From positions 118,981,345-119,045,344 of the forward strand of contig OY757024.1 of the NCBI GenBank assembly GCA_963580285.1: a stretch of 64,000 nt of DNA. Reading direction: 5' to 3'. Of this stretch, positions 30,357 to 41,664 are shown piece after piece. The stretch is from Lucinisca nassula (taxonomy: Eukaryota > Mollusca > Bivalvia > Lucinida > Lucinidae). The notes below the pieces were generated by a model. It saw only the letters and a list, made by a program, of their open reading frames with translations. It ran no database searches and had not been told where the DNA came from. Position 1 is the stretch's first letter. Each line of letters begins with the position of its first letter. Made by a program: the position numbers and the translations under genes.

Positions 30357-30984
30357 TACGCAAGGGGCTTTTCCTGTATAACCAGAGTTGGGGTGTTCTG
30401 GGGTAATCAGATCGAAAATAGTCCTGTGTATGAAAAGTGAAACCAGTCAATAGAAAACCAGTCATGACCTTTTATGAAATGCTTCCGTAGCAAAAGTTGG
30501 CTTTAGGATAGTCTACGCCCGTCGGCATAGACTAACATAGTTTCTGCGTACATTTTTCTCCTTGCTCACACTGAAACAGTTTCCGTAAAATCCTTACCAG
30601 GAAAATCGTGCTTATTTACAACGTCATGACATTGCATTGACATATTTCTTAGACTTCATGGGCATGACATGTGTTTTTGTTTCTTAAAGGCGACCACCAT
30701 TGACTCAGGCGAGCAGTCTTGCCAGAGCCGTTCCTGCTCTCGGTTATGTAGAAGAAAAGGTGCGTTTTAGATGGCTGCGCACATGCACTGGACAAAATTT
30801 ATATAAATTTGTTTCTGATAGTAAGGTAGGTAACATAGAGGAAATGATTAACTTCTCACAAAATGACAAATTTAAGCCCCAAAACCAGGGAAATGGAGTG
30901 AAAAGAAATATGTAAACTATTGTCTTTTTACCATTTGATATCTTAACTTGAAAATCAATTTGTAAAACAGCACAAATGATTTCT

Positions 30985-31085
30985 TGCAGGTAAAATTTAA
31001 CCAAATTCGGACGCCGACGCTTACGCCGACGACGGACGCCGAGGGTATGGCAATAGCTCCCCCTACTTTCGAAAGGCGAGCAAAA
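30985..31085 (+). repeat. GACGCCGACG-type repeat
   Basis: GCTTACGCCGACGACGGACG and GGGTATGGCAATAGCTCCCC resemble the 3' part of a common non-coding bivalve repeat. Class unknown. Confidence 0.45.
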
Positions 31086-31149
31086 ATGGTTGATTGTCAA
31101 CTTTACAAATTGGGGAAGCCTTCATTATAAAAGGAAGTTTTATATTACA

Positions 31150-31335
31150 TACAAAATAAATGCAAAGGCAATAGTCAGGCATCGATTCAGTTCCATTAAA
31201 CCTCCCATGAGAGACATCAAAGAGGAAGAAACACAAACATGAAGTCAATAAACCCCTATGGAAACAGATATATCACTAGCAGATATCCAAAAGAGCAATT
31301 ACTTTCCCACAAAATGACCAAACAGCTGTTAAAAA
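31150..31335 (-). mobile_element. PLE tail B fragment
   Basis: Diverged terminal piece from AAATGCAAAGGCAATAGTCA to TTTCCCACAAAATGACC. Confidence 0.65.
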
Positions 31336-31458
31336 GCAATTTGAACAGTTTGTTTGTCTGTTTGTTTGGTTTGAAGTTTAATATCCAATTTTGTGGGACT
31401 TTTATTCGACATTGAGGTGAAATGACATCTCAAGCCCGTTCACTAAATAAAACCACCA

Positions 31459-31976
31459 GAGTCTAACTGTTGGTTTTCTTTTGCTCCAGCATTTCAGTGG
31501 TTTATTGTTGTCGATACTTCACCGTTGCTCCATCTCTGTGGTTGTTTGATTTTTTGTGTTCACAGAGATGTTGCACTGATAAGTTAAGATGCCTTCTTGG
31601 GGACTGAACAAATTAGTTGTCTAAATCGCGACGAAAGTAGGGCGAGGATTGTGGCCGCGTAAAATCGATTTAAGTCCCCCCCCCCCCCCAACCCCCCCCC
31701 CCCACCCCGTTTCACTGACCATTCCAAAGCGGTTATTCTGTCGTGATTTACTTTTTGTAATGGTTTGTTTTTGGGTGTTTGTGTCGCTTATGTTATTTTG
31801 TTTTGGATAGCCAATTGGTCTTTTTGTGTGAAAGTACATGTCCTTTTGGCTTTCCGCCATTGTTGTTTCCATTATGGTCTGTTATTTCACTGTTTGGGTC
31901 TGTCCCTTTGGTGTATCCGATGGGAGCTGTGGGTTATTGTATCGAGTCCTGATCGTTGCCTTCACTTCTATTTTGT
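31459..31976 (+). mobile_element. PLE tail B, plus strand
   Basis: From AGAGTCTAACTGTTGGTTTT to GTTGCCTTCACTTCTATTTT. Runs of C at 31677-31704. Preceded at 31365-31458 by a GTTTAACGTCCC-type repeat in the reverse sense. Confidence 0.8.
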
Positions 31977-32225
31977 TAACTGACAAGGCGATGCAAATTG
32001 CTAATCAAAAAACAAATCTTTGTATTTTGACTCATTGCGGCTCTTTTCAACTTTCTGTCGCACTTCCGCTGTTTGATCCATTCTATGACAGCTTTTCTAG
32101 TGGTAAATCATAACCTATATTTTTGAGCATAACTGAGAAACTGAGAGTCTGTAAAGGGTTTCATTTTACACCTACGACACAAAGCATTACATACGATGGG
32201 AATGCTATCCATATTTAAATCTTAC

Positions 32226-32504
32226 CTCTACATATGCTATGAGTACAGTAATCAAACGAAATTATCGGGTCCGTTGTGAAACAGCCAGGCTTTGTGTAGC
32301 CACTGCCATGTAGTTTGAAGTTACGACAGTAATTTTTGGCTTTCTTTATTCCCCCGTCCACAGGAAAACTCTCGTCTGTTAAGCCGTCACCTTTAAAGTC
32401 ATTCTTATAATGGATCCAGGCGTCACAGGTTTGTCCATGGTTTGTTACAGAAACTTGCCCACGATATAATATATTTGGCAACATATCCAAACAGCCACGC
32501 GTAC
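32226..32504 (-). CDS. Host gene exon: Kringle domain
   Basis: A 279-nt (93-codon) exon between acceptor TCCTGAACAG and donor GTAAGAT. Visible Kringle hallmarks in order: first Cys in TRGCLDML, YRGQVSVTNHGQTCDAW, an H/Y spacer, NYCRNF, then GYTKPGCFTTD and YCTHSIC. All six Cys expected of the triple-disulfide loop are present; Trp of the usual PWC is replaced by Gly (PGC). The exon is symmetric phase 1-1, compatible with a CUB exon on each side. Kringles bind proteins or carbohydrates outside the cell. The Kremen receptors combine a Kringle with WSC and CUB, but I see no WSC exon here, so no gene name is given. Confidence 0.88.
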
Positions 32505-32759
32505 CTGTTCAGGAAATGTTTACAGTAAAATTAAGGGTCAACACGTCTATATAATATGGCAATCAGGTGCTAGTTGTTCAAAGCATTGTCAGCTTAACGA
32601 GCTCGTTAATGGTCATATTATTAATTGTTCTAGCAAGTACAATATCTGCACTTTTGGTATTTTAAATGGAAAAATGCGAGCAGCTGCTCGCCTTTGGTTC
32701 AGCAGAAATATAAGCATATTTGGCATTATAAATGATCAAATTTTTAAGTGTTTGTTTTA

Positions 32760-32982
32760 AGTTTTAAGTCTTTGAGTGTTTGTTTTGCTTACATTATTTT
32801 GTTTTGGATAGCCAATTTGTCATTTTGTGTGAAAGTACATGTCCTTTTGGCTTTCCGCTATGATCGATGTTTCCAATAGGGTCTATTGTTTCATGTTTGT
32901 GTTTCTTTCCCTCTGGTGTCTCTGATGGGAGATGTGGGTTAATTGTATCGATCCCTGATCATTGGCTTCACTTATATTTTTA
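32760..32982 (+). mobile_element. PLE tail B, plus strand
   Basis: From CTTTGAGTGTTTGTTTTGC to CATTGGCTTCACTTATATTTT. 5'-truncated. Confidence 0.75.
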
Positions 32983-33064
32983 ACGATATGTTAACTAACG
33001 ACTTTGTTTGTTTTGAATCACTGACCCTAGATAGACGCATCATTTAGTTGCAGGTTAATATGTT

Positions 33065-33313
33065 CTAGAAAGGGTTATCCTTCGGAAGCAAGGAATACAC
33101 CAATGAACGGGAAAATATGGAGTGTACATGTTTTCTGGGCAAGACTAGCTAATTTTGGCCATTTAGGCCTCATCAGTGACCCTCAAACATTTAAAAAATT
33201 CCACAATGGAATCAATAATCCCAAAGGACAAGAAAATATAAACTAAGCTTTGATGTAGGGCAGGGAGACAATTTTGCGGCCGCCACACATTCCGCGACAC
33301 CAGTTGTAGTGAC
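33065..33313 (-). repeat. HHR-2 monomer
   Basis: About one unit length, with the shared 3' end (AATATGTTCTAGAAAGG read on plus), the TCTCCCTGCCC block and the TTTGCGGCCGCCACAC block. Not tandem. Confidence 0.75.
33137..33183 (-). ncRNA. Hammerhead ribozyme relic, HHR-2 family
   Basis: CTGATGA and stem II (GGCC-TAAAT-GGCC) are kept but GAAA has become AAAA: the invariant G of the core is lost and the next base C is T. Stem I has one weakened pair. Expected to be inactive. Confidence 0.75.
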
Positions 33314-33404
33314 GTCAATGTCTCATTTTACCCAAACTTAATATTCGCCTGTGATTTTCGCTGCTGGACAATATTTAACAATGATCGAGAAGCAACCTTA
33401 AAGT

Positions 33405-34910
33405 AAGAATGAAGGCAATGATAGTGAATCAATATAATTACCTCACATCTCCCATCCAACACATCAAGGGGAAGGAAACATGAACGCGAAACAATTCAAC
33501 TATAACGTAAACGCCGCAATATGATTAAACGTTTATCAACAATACAAATGTTATGAATACATACAAGCAAAGACGATCTTTAGCAGAATGTTCCACCGGC
33601 TAAAATCGATTTTGCATTGCAACGATCTTCGCCTATGGTTCTGTTGTGGTGTAGACAAATAATTTGCTCAGTCCGCACGAAAAATTTCTAACGCATCGGT
33701 GCAACCTCTCCGAGAACATAAAAACGACTACAGAGATGAAGCAAGAAGTTACTGAATGCTGAGCAAACGAAAACCAGCGGTTCGTCTCCGTAAGGCCCAA
33801 CTTAATCCAGAGAATCATGAACAAATTGACATGAAAATGTCATTAGGAAAGGCCACAATCTAAGAACGCAGCCGTCTCAGGTCACCTATATAAAGTGACA
33901 CAGAGGCACAAACATAAACAGACGAATCATGAACCAATGGCTCAAAGGCAAATAACAAATAATACACTGTAAAAGAACGACCGCCAACTTTAAATAATAA
34001 AGACGTGAAGGCAATGATCAGGAATCGATATAATTACCTCAAACCTCCAATCCAATACATCAAAGGGAAAGAAACATGAAAATAAATTAAACATCACTGT
34101 AATAAAAACGTACAAAAACACGAACTGTAACAGTAACATAGTACGACAGAAGAACCGCATTGGAATGGTCAGTAATATGTATTTTACTGGGGGCATAAAT
34201 CGATTTCACTTGGCCACAATCCCTGCCCAATTTAGGCTGGAACAATCATAGAATCTGAAGCAATTAAGGTCGGAAGCAAAGTTATCAACCGTGATTGGGT
34301 TAACTTCCATATATCGAAGCAGAATTTACGAACTTTGTTGCTGAAATCTTTGCAAAATAGCAGTGAAGGCAGTGATCAGGAATCGATACAATTAACTCAC
34401 AGACCCTAATGGAAACATCAATAACGGACAGCCAAAAGGACAGTTACTTTCCCACAAAATTGCAAATTGGCTATCCAAAATCTAATGTAAGCGATACAAC
34501 CACTCAAAGACAGACCAAAACAAAAACCTATATTTTAATTTCTAAATTTATATACTAAGTCACCATAAAATTCAAGTTTCGACAGACCTTGTTGCAAAAT
34601 AGATTTAAGACCGACATTTAAAGTGTCATCCTCGTGTGACTAATTGAACACGATGTTATTCGCAATTGTACTTTGAACAACTCTGCAGTGTTTGCTAATA
34701 TTCCCTTTTCGCAGAAAAAAGATTTTCTTGAGGTTGTTGAAATAAAAATAGAATTGAAGGCAATGATCTAAAACCGATACAATGTACCCAGAGTCAACAA
34801 AGGGGAAGAGATACAAACATGAACTGACTAGACCTTGATACAAAGCGACACACCCAAAGACAAACCATAACAGTAATAAACCGCGACTGAAGAACCGGCA
34901 ACAAAGATAG
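33405..34910 (-). mobile_element. Cluster of old, diverged PLE tail B fragments
   Basis: Four minus-strand pieces: about 33405-33800, 34000-34330 (with a little RT end), 34357-34640 (with RT C-terminal codons) and 34745-34910. Each starts with a GGCAATGATCxxGAATCGAT-like terminus. They are more diverged than copies elsewhere and carry no usable frame. Confidence 0.65.
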
Positions 34911-35087
34911 GGTCATTACATCAAAATATCCTTCATGAATAAGGGTGCGGATAGTTTAGAGTTCCCAAGTATCTTCCGAGACAGTTCGAGGATTTCACCT
35001 ATTCCTGCTTATTTTCAAAATACTGAAACACCCATATGTTTCTATAAATACAATTACCTGGTAGATCTATCATTTGGTATGTCACAA

Positions 35088-35902
35088 TAGACGTGAACGC
35101 AATAGTCAAGAATCGATAAAATTAACCCACAGCTCCCATCAGAGGCACAAAAAGGGAAAGAAAAACAAACACGAAACAACAGACCCAAATGAAACATAAA
35201 TAGCCGAAAGCCAAAAGGTCAGCCACTTTCCAACAAAATGGTCAATTAGCTATCCAAAACAAAATAATATAAGCGATACAATCACTCAAAGACAGACCAT
35301 AACAACAATTAACTGCGACAGAACGGTCAGTGAAACGAATTCCACGGCGGGGGAGACAGCTTAAATCGATTATAGGCTGTCACAATCCTCACCCTTACTT
35401 CCGTCGCGATTTAGACAAATACTTTGTTCAGTCCGCATGAAGGCCTCCTAACTCGTCAGTGCAACATTCCCGTGAACACAAATAATCAAACAAACACAGA
35501 GATGAAACAATGGTGAGGACTCGACAGCAAGAACCACGGAAAAGCTGGGGCAAGAGAAAAGCAACAGTTAGACTCCGATGGGTCAAACCACAGACAGAAC
35601 ATCAGACCCAAACCAACATTACATAGAATTAGATTTGCACTAACTCTCAGAAAGCCTTTACGCTGGAATCGTCTCAGAACCTGAGGCCAGACACACAGGT
35701 GTGCAATTAAAGAGGGAAGCAAGTTGTCAACCGTGATATGGTTAACCGCCATGCATGCAGTCTGTAGTATAACATTTATGTTGTATCAAATCGTGTTATA
35801 TCGAAGAATGATTTTACGAAATGGGGTGCTGAAGTCATTGCGGTTATACAGTTTTCTGAATACGAAATGGGGTGCTGAAGTCATTGCGGTTATACAGTTT
35901 TC

Positions 35903-35906
<4 letters not shown>
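35088..35906 (-). mobile_element. PLE tail B plus RT end, target of a nested PLE
   Basis: Complete tail B and the last RT codons. A 46-bp stretch (ACGAAATGGGGTGCTGAAGT...) is tandemly repeated at 35817-35907 just before the nested element. The interrupted RT text resumes at 37746 (TTTACTAAGTCAGCATAAAA) and fades by about 37860. Confidence 0.8.

Positions 35907-35952
<46 letters not shown>
35907..35952. repeat. (TA)n microsatellite, left border of nested PLE
   Basis: 23 TA units directly at the 3' end of the element. Confidence 0.95.
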
Positions 35953-35956
<4 letters not shown>

Positions 35957-36184
35957 CAAAAAAGTCCGATATTGCCACACAATTCTTTATTATTCAGTAG
36001 ACTTCTACCGCGGTTTCACTGTTTTAACAGATTTTCAAGAAGACATTAAATGGTAACGTAGCAACAATGCGTAACGATGTTACTTCCGGCGTTACTTCCG
36101 GAATCAATGACGTTACGTTAAAACTGATAAAAACCGGTATCATCGCACAGTCTGGTCAGTGAATACCCTGATGGCACGTGTCCC

Positions 36185-37693
36185 TTAGCTGTTTCTATTC
36201 AACTTTGGCTTGAGGGTATTAATAAATAGCTTTTCTTTTGCACGCCTTAAAGTTGTACTCTCCGAATACATCTTATAAAAGGGAAAAATATTATATTTTG
36301 GGTTTAAATCATGTGCACAATTTGCTATATGCTCACTAACTTTAATCATTCTTGTCTTGGGGTCCCGAATTTGCTGGTTATGTATTGTCACCCTCTGTCG
36401 TAGTAAATTACCAGTTTCGCCAATATATTCCTCTCCGCAGCCTCGGCATTTCATCACGTAAACAACATTTTTTACGTCGCATGACATGTTCTCGTGGATT
36501 GTGAAGTTTGTTCCACATCGAAATGTAAATGAATTACCTTCTAGTAAATGAATGCAGAGGCCGCAGGTCGGTTTATTGCATTTTGTCACTTTGGGTGTAT
36601 CATTAGACTTAAAATTTGCTTTTGTAAGTAACCGCTTTAGATTATAGGGTTGCCTTTTGCTTTTTATTAGTTTATATTTTGTAAGAATTCTTCGCATTTT
36701 GTCATCCTCTTCTAAAATCGGGACATTGTCTCGTATAACATTGAACAATTCGGGATCCTTCGGGTTGTAGGTTGACACGTATGGAATAATTTTGTCTTCA
36801 GACTTTTCTTTCACTGTCCGAAGAACGGCTTTATCTAACGACATAGCTCTATTTATGCCGTGCTCAATTATTTGTAACGGATATTTCTGTTTGATTAAAA
36901 ATGATTTTAATTCTTCCATACGTGTTTGAACCACATGTTCTTCTGAAATGATTGTTCTGAGTCGGCGTGCCAGATTGTATGGTATATTCATCTTAGTGTG
37001 CCGAGGGTGACAAGAATCAAATGACAGATACTGCTTGCTGTCGGTTTCTTTATAAAATATATCGGTTTCAATTTTACCACCTTGGTTCTTTACCAAAACA
37101 TCTAAAAAGGCCTGCTGCACCCTGCTGTGTTGTAATGTAAAATTTAGATCCTTATGCAAGCTATTAAGGATTGCGTGTACTTGTTCTAAATCTTTGAAAG
37201 ATTTTGTCCATGGTAAGAAACAATCGTCTAAAAACCTTTTCCAGTTTTGAATGAAATATGTTCCGATTTCCGAACCAAAAGTCGTTTCTATTTCTTTATA
37301 CAACTTTTGTTCGAGATACCCTACAGTTAGAGTTGCATAAACGGGCGCGAATTTGGTCCCCATTGCGGTCCCTTTCACTTGCTTATAGTACTTATCATTG
37401 AAAGAGAAGGTGTTGTTTTCTAATATTAACCTTACTCCGTCTAAGATAAATTCGTTTGAGAATCTACCGTTCAATGTTTCTGGATATTTCTCTAACCAAA
37501 AACGTACCGCTTCTATTCCTAAATCATGTGGAATGTTTGAATAAAGCGACTCAATGTCAAATGAGGCTAATATGGTATCGGTTGGAACTAAGTTTGGTAA
37601 ATTATTAAGAAAATCCGTTGAATCTCGCAGGTTACTTTGTACATGCTTTGTGTATGGGCGTAAGATAATGTCTAGGAGATTACTTAATCTGTG

Positions 37694-37696
<3 letters not shown>
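36185..37696 (-). CDS. RT plus GIY-YIG endonuclease of a Penelope-like element
   Basis: About 504 codons are open up to the microsatellite; there is no genuine start because the element is 5'-truncated. The upstream part reads ASFDIESLYSNIPHDLGIEA (RT motif A). Then follow KGTAMGTKFAPVYATL (motif B), RFLDDCF (catalytic DD) and QQAFLDVLV. After a long linker come CNKPTCGLC (zinc-finger-like) and VVYVMKCRGCGEEYIGETGN (GIY-YIG core, catalytic YIG form E-Y-I-G), then HNQQ and a final ANCAHDLN segment. This is the standard RT-EN layout of endonuclease-bearing PLEs of the Neptune/Poseidon kind. The frame lacks stops, so the insertion is fairly recent. Confidence 0.9.

Positions 37697-37745
<49 letters not shown>
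37696..37745. repeat. (TA)n microsatellite, right border of nested PLE
   Basis: 25 units at the truncated 5' end of the element. Neighbouring open frames with IYIYIY are artefacts. Confidence 0.95.
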
Positions 37746-37747
<2 letters not shown>

Positions 37748-37861
37748 CTAAGTCAGCATAAAATACGGTTTCCTTCTAAAATTGATTTCAATAATTGTAG
37801 AGATGAAATCCATGCTGCCTTGAAAGAATTTGGTGATCGATGGTGTAAACGATAGAATGTT

Positions 37862-38125
37862 GAGCATACGGCTATCAAAGAACGAACGAATTTCTTTCTA
37901 CTCTCTCTCAACATACGAACTAATTACCATCTAAACCTAAGACGTCTTTATGTCACTTGAACATTTCATTAGAAATGTTCTATAAAAGGTTTTGCTTTTG
38001 CTCAAGCAGATAATGTCGCTAACAATGTGTTCGTTGTTTGACGGCACCATTATGTCAACACTATTAAGCAAGAACTTGGTGGTACTAAAGCCTAAGAACT
38101 GCAGCCTTAGGCTTGAGAGAGGGCT
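37862..38125 (+). pseudogene. PLE RT upstream segment
   Basis: The plus frame reads AQADNVANNVFVV, TGA (38039-38041), RHHYVNTIKQELGGTKA. It is homologous to the segment upstream of the RT start in the copies at 11645 and 18055, more diverged, yet has the same stop. A second stop follows. Confidence 0.7.
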
Positions 38126-38145
38126 TCACGACGTCTCTGGTTGGG

Positions 38146-38676
38146 CCAATCGGAGTCTAACTGTTTTTGGTTGTTTTTTTTTTTTTTTGTTTTTTTTTTT
38201 TTTTACTCCAGCATTGCAACGGTTTCCTGCTGTCGAGTCCTCACCGTTGTTACATCTCTGTGGTGTGGTTGATTGATTTTTGGGTTCGGGGAGATTTTGC
38301 ACTGATGAATTAGGAGGCCTTCATGCGGACGGAACGAAGTATTTGTCTTAATCGCGACGGATGTAAGGGCGAAGATTGCGGCCACGTAAAAGCGATTTAA
38401 GCCCCCAGTGGAATTCGTTTCACTGACCCTCCCAAGTCGGTTCTTCTGTCGTGGTTTATTTTTGTTATGGCGTGTTTTTGAGTGTGTGTATCGATTATAT
38501 TAGTTTGCTTTGGATAGCCAATTGGCAATTTTGTGGGAAAGTGACTGTCCTTTTGGCTTTCCGCTAGTGATACATCCATTATGTTCTAGTTGTTTCACGA
38601 TTGTGTTTCTTTCCCTTCGTGTCTCTGTTTGGAGCTGTATCGATTCCTGGTCATTGCCCTGACTTCTATTTAGTTG
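38146..38676 (+). mobile_element. PLE tail B, plus strand
   Basis: CAATCGGAGTCTAACTGTTT to CATTGCCCTGACTTCTATTT, with T-rich runs at 38168-38204. Confidence 0.8.
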
Positions 38677-39430
38677 ATGATCACATTTGTCATTCAGCCA
38701 CCAAGTTTGCTGATGTGTTATGCCTCTGTATCACTAAATTAGGTATAGTTACGCCTTAATTACAGAAAGTCAAGACAAGCTTCCTACGTTATATCGGATG
38801 CCTAATCTTCATTAAAGACCATACAAAGCATGTTTGTTGCAAATTCAAGCTTTTGTATACCAAATTTCCAAATTATTAAATTCATGTTTACTGCCATCAA
38901 AAAATTGTGATTAAATATTGCGACAAATTCTTTGATAGATCAGGGAGAAATCTGGTTTGGTCTATAACAAATATAATTAGGTTTTAAATAAATTGAGATC
39001 TAGATGTTTTCGTGCTTCAAGTCTGTCTACTTTTGATATTTCCACCCTTTACACTACACTTCCACAGCATTGTATGAAACAAAACATTAATGATTAAACT
39101 AAATGGACATTTCATAAGGATGACTCCCTCTTTCTTGCGTGCAATGTAAGAAATGATATTTTCACTTCTGAAGAGCATAAAAAGCATTATTTATGGTCAT
39201 GTCAGAAAGTGCCTGAAGCTCTCATCTTTCTACTAGGCAATATTTACATAATATTTGGTACTAAGTTATTTAGACAAGTTGTGGCCGATGGATACAAACT
39301 ATTCCCACCTTGTAGTTGATCTGTTCTTGTTTTGTTATGAAAGAGACATCATGATGTCCCGTTCCGTTCAAGACCAATCTTAAATAATTGAAACTTTTAG
39401 CTCGACTTTTAGAAATTTGGATGATAATGC
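38677..39430 (+). pseudogene. PLE RT, heavily degenerate
   Basis: Broken frames still read CFRASSLSTFDISTLYTTLP, SLFLACNVRND, EHKKHYLWSCQKV and IFGTKLFRQVV, in family order. Multiple stops and indels. The motif B and YLDD regions are mutated beyond function. Confidence 0.75.
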
Positions 39431-39432
39431 AA

Positions 39433-39950
39433 GGTAATGTTGGCTGGTGCCTGATGCCCTATCTCTGGTCGGGCCCATCGAAGTCTAACTGTTGGGTTTT
39501 TTTTGCTCCAGCATTTCAGTAGTTTCTTGCTGTCGAGTCCTCACCGTTGTTTCATCTCGGTGGTTGTTTGATTATTTGTGCTCACGGAGATTGTGCACTG
39601 ATGAGTTAGGAGGCCTTCATGCTGACTGAACAAATTATTTGTCTAAATCGCGACGGAATTAAGTGCGAAGATTGTGGCCATGCAACATCGATTTAAGCCC
39701 CCCCCCCACCCCACCCCAAGTGTATCTCGTTTCCTCTGACGGTTCCAATGCGGTTCTTCTGTAGCGATTTATTTTTGTTATGGTTTGTCTTTGGGTGTTT
39801 GTGTCGCTTGTGTTATTTTATTTTGGATAGCCTATTGACCAGTTTGTGTCTGTTGTTGCATGTTTGTGTTTCTTTCCCTTTGGTGTCTCTGGTGGGAGTT
39901 ATGGGTTGATTATATCGATTCCTGATCATTGCTTCCACTACTATTTTATT
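39433..39950 (+). mobile_element. PLE tail B, plus strand
   Basis: Follows the RT relic directly: GTTGGCTGGTGCCTGATGCC to CATTGCTTCCACTACTATTTT. Lacks the TTACTGTCC block. Confidence 0.8.
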
Positions 39951-39954
39951 TATA

Positions 39955-40490
39955 CAATATTGCCAATACCCATTTTCGATGGTTTGATCAGCCACATTTA
40001 CCTCCCAGAACTTCATTTTAATAAAGCAAATTCTTCCAGATAGTTCTTTTTGTTGACAAATTTATGAAAGACGCGATGATTTTGATTTTGAGATTGTCAG
40101 AAAGTGTCTTACCTTTCTACTTGGCAATATTTACATAAGATTTGGTCCTAAGTTGTGGCCGATGGATACAGATTATGCCACTCTTGTAGCTGATCTGTTT
40201 CTCGTTGTTATGAACCCAGAGCTTCAGTTAAATAAAGCAAATTCTTCGGAAACCGAGGCCCCGTTTTTTTATTGACATCCATCTATTATAGATGGGTTTG
40301 TTTGTTACAAAATGTATGATAGACGCAATGATTTTGATTGTGAGATTGTAAATTTTCCTTTCTTCGATGGTGATGTTCCTCGTGCGACATTCTATGGCGT
40401 TATATTTCGCAATTTATTCGACTTGCCAATGTGTCTAGTCATGTCAATGATTTAACTGCTTAATTTCTTAATCAGGGATATCAGGTCTCC
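39955..40490 (+). pseudogene. PLE RT fragments
   Basis: Two overlapping partial RT segments (FDGLISHIYLPELHFNKANS at 39980-40040 and LQLNKANSSETEAP at 40220-40260, then DGDVPRA). They look like two truncated copies placed head-to-tail. Confidence 0.65.
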
Positions 40491-40540
40491 CCGTACAAGC
40501 ATTTAATGGTATTATTTAACAATCCTCAGGGATTGCCTTT

Positions 40541-41570
40541 ACACGCTAGTGATGTTTCCATTAGGGTCTAGTTGTTTCATGTTTGTGTTTCTTTCACTTG
40601 GTGTCTCTGGCGGGACCTATGGGTTGATTGTATCGATGCCTTACCATTGCCTTCACTTCTATTTTATCGGTATCATAAACTACGCTAAGCCTTTTTCAAA
40701 TTTGATAGACGTGATTACGATTTAATTTCAAAATTCAATGTTGTACTTAAATCTCTTCTGCAACAAGGTATATCGGAACCCGAATTTTATGGGGACTTAG
40801 TACATAAATTCAGAAAGAAATATATAAATACAATGACTTCAGCATCCAATTTCGTAAAATCATTCTCCGATATAAAAAGATAGGATACAACATAAATGTT
40901 ATACGACAGACTGCGTGCATGCTAGTTAACCCAATCACCGTTCATTATTTTGCTTCCCTTTTTGTTTGCACGCTCGTGGGTTAGGCCTCAGATTCTATGA
41001 CGGTTCCAGACTTACTGAGAATTGTAGATTATCTACTTTTATGCAATGTGAGTTAGTGCCTGTTACTCTGTCTCTGATCGTGCCCACCAGAGTCGTCTTT
41101 GGCTCCAGCATTTCAGTGGTTTCTTGCTGTCAAGTCCTCGCCGTTTATATTCATCTCTATTTTTGATTGATTTTTATGTTCACAGAGATGTTGCACTGAC
41201 GAGTTAGGAGGCCTGCATGCGGACTAAACAAATTATTTGTGTAACTCGCGACGGAAGTAAGGGCGAGGATTGCGGCCTCGTAAAATCGATTTAAGCCCCC
41301 CCCCCCCCAGTGGAATCCGTTTCACTGACCGTTCCAAGGCGGTTCTTCTGTCGCGGTTTATTTTTGTTATGGCTCGTCTTTTAGTGTGTGTATCGCTTAT
41401 ATTATTTTGCTTTGGATAGCCAATTGGCCATTTTGTGGGAAACTTACTGTCCTTCCACTGGTGATTTTTCCATTAAGGTCTAGTTGTTTCATGTTTTTAT
41501 TTCTTTCCTTTTGGTGTCTCTGATGGGAGCTGTGGGTTAATTGCATCGATTCATGGTCGTTGCCATGTCT
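40541..41570 (+). mobile_element. PLE pieces: tail end, RT C-terminus and tail B
   Basis: 40541-40668 is a tail B terminus. 40668-40980 encodes the RT C-terminus (LLQQGISEPEFYGDLVHKFR) with frameshifts. 40980-41570 is its 3' region ending at the CATCGATTCATGGTCGTTGC block. Confidence 0.75.
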
Positions 41571-41664
41571 ACTGGGCCAGACTCCCACCAGAGCATCAAT
41601 AGAGAAAAACGACAAACCCTTCTATACCCCTAGATTAATTTCAATTAAAATAGAAGTGAATGCA

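Larger units (their letters stand above)
35907..37745 (-). mobile_element. GIY-YIG Penelope-like element, 5'-truncated, nested
   Basis: Bounded on both sides by (TA)n: 35907-35952 and 37696-37745. Flanking PLE-A text would join as TCTGAATTTATATACTAAG, so the target was a TATATA stretch. The 3' untranslated part (35953-36184) contains AATAAAGAATTGTGTGG on the sense strand. The 5' end is lost inside the RT. Confidence 0.85.

Noticed and set aside
36040..36180. Hammerhead in the 3' region of the GIY-YIG PLE (contains AGTGAAACCGCGG)
   Set aside because: No CTGATGA partner was found in the 3' region; its 5' end, where a second copy might sit, is missing.
37554..37751. Plus-strand frame with IYIYIY tail
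   Set aside because: Antisense of the PLE RT plus (TA)n.
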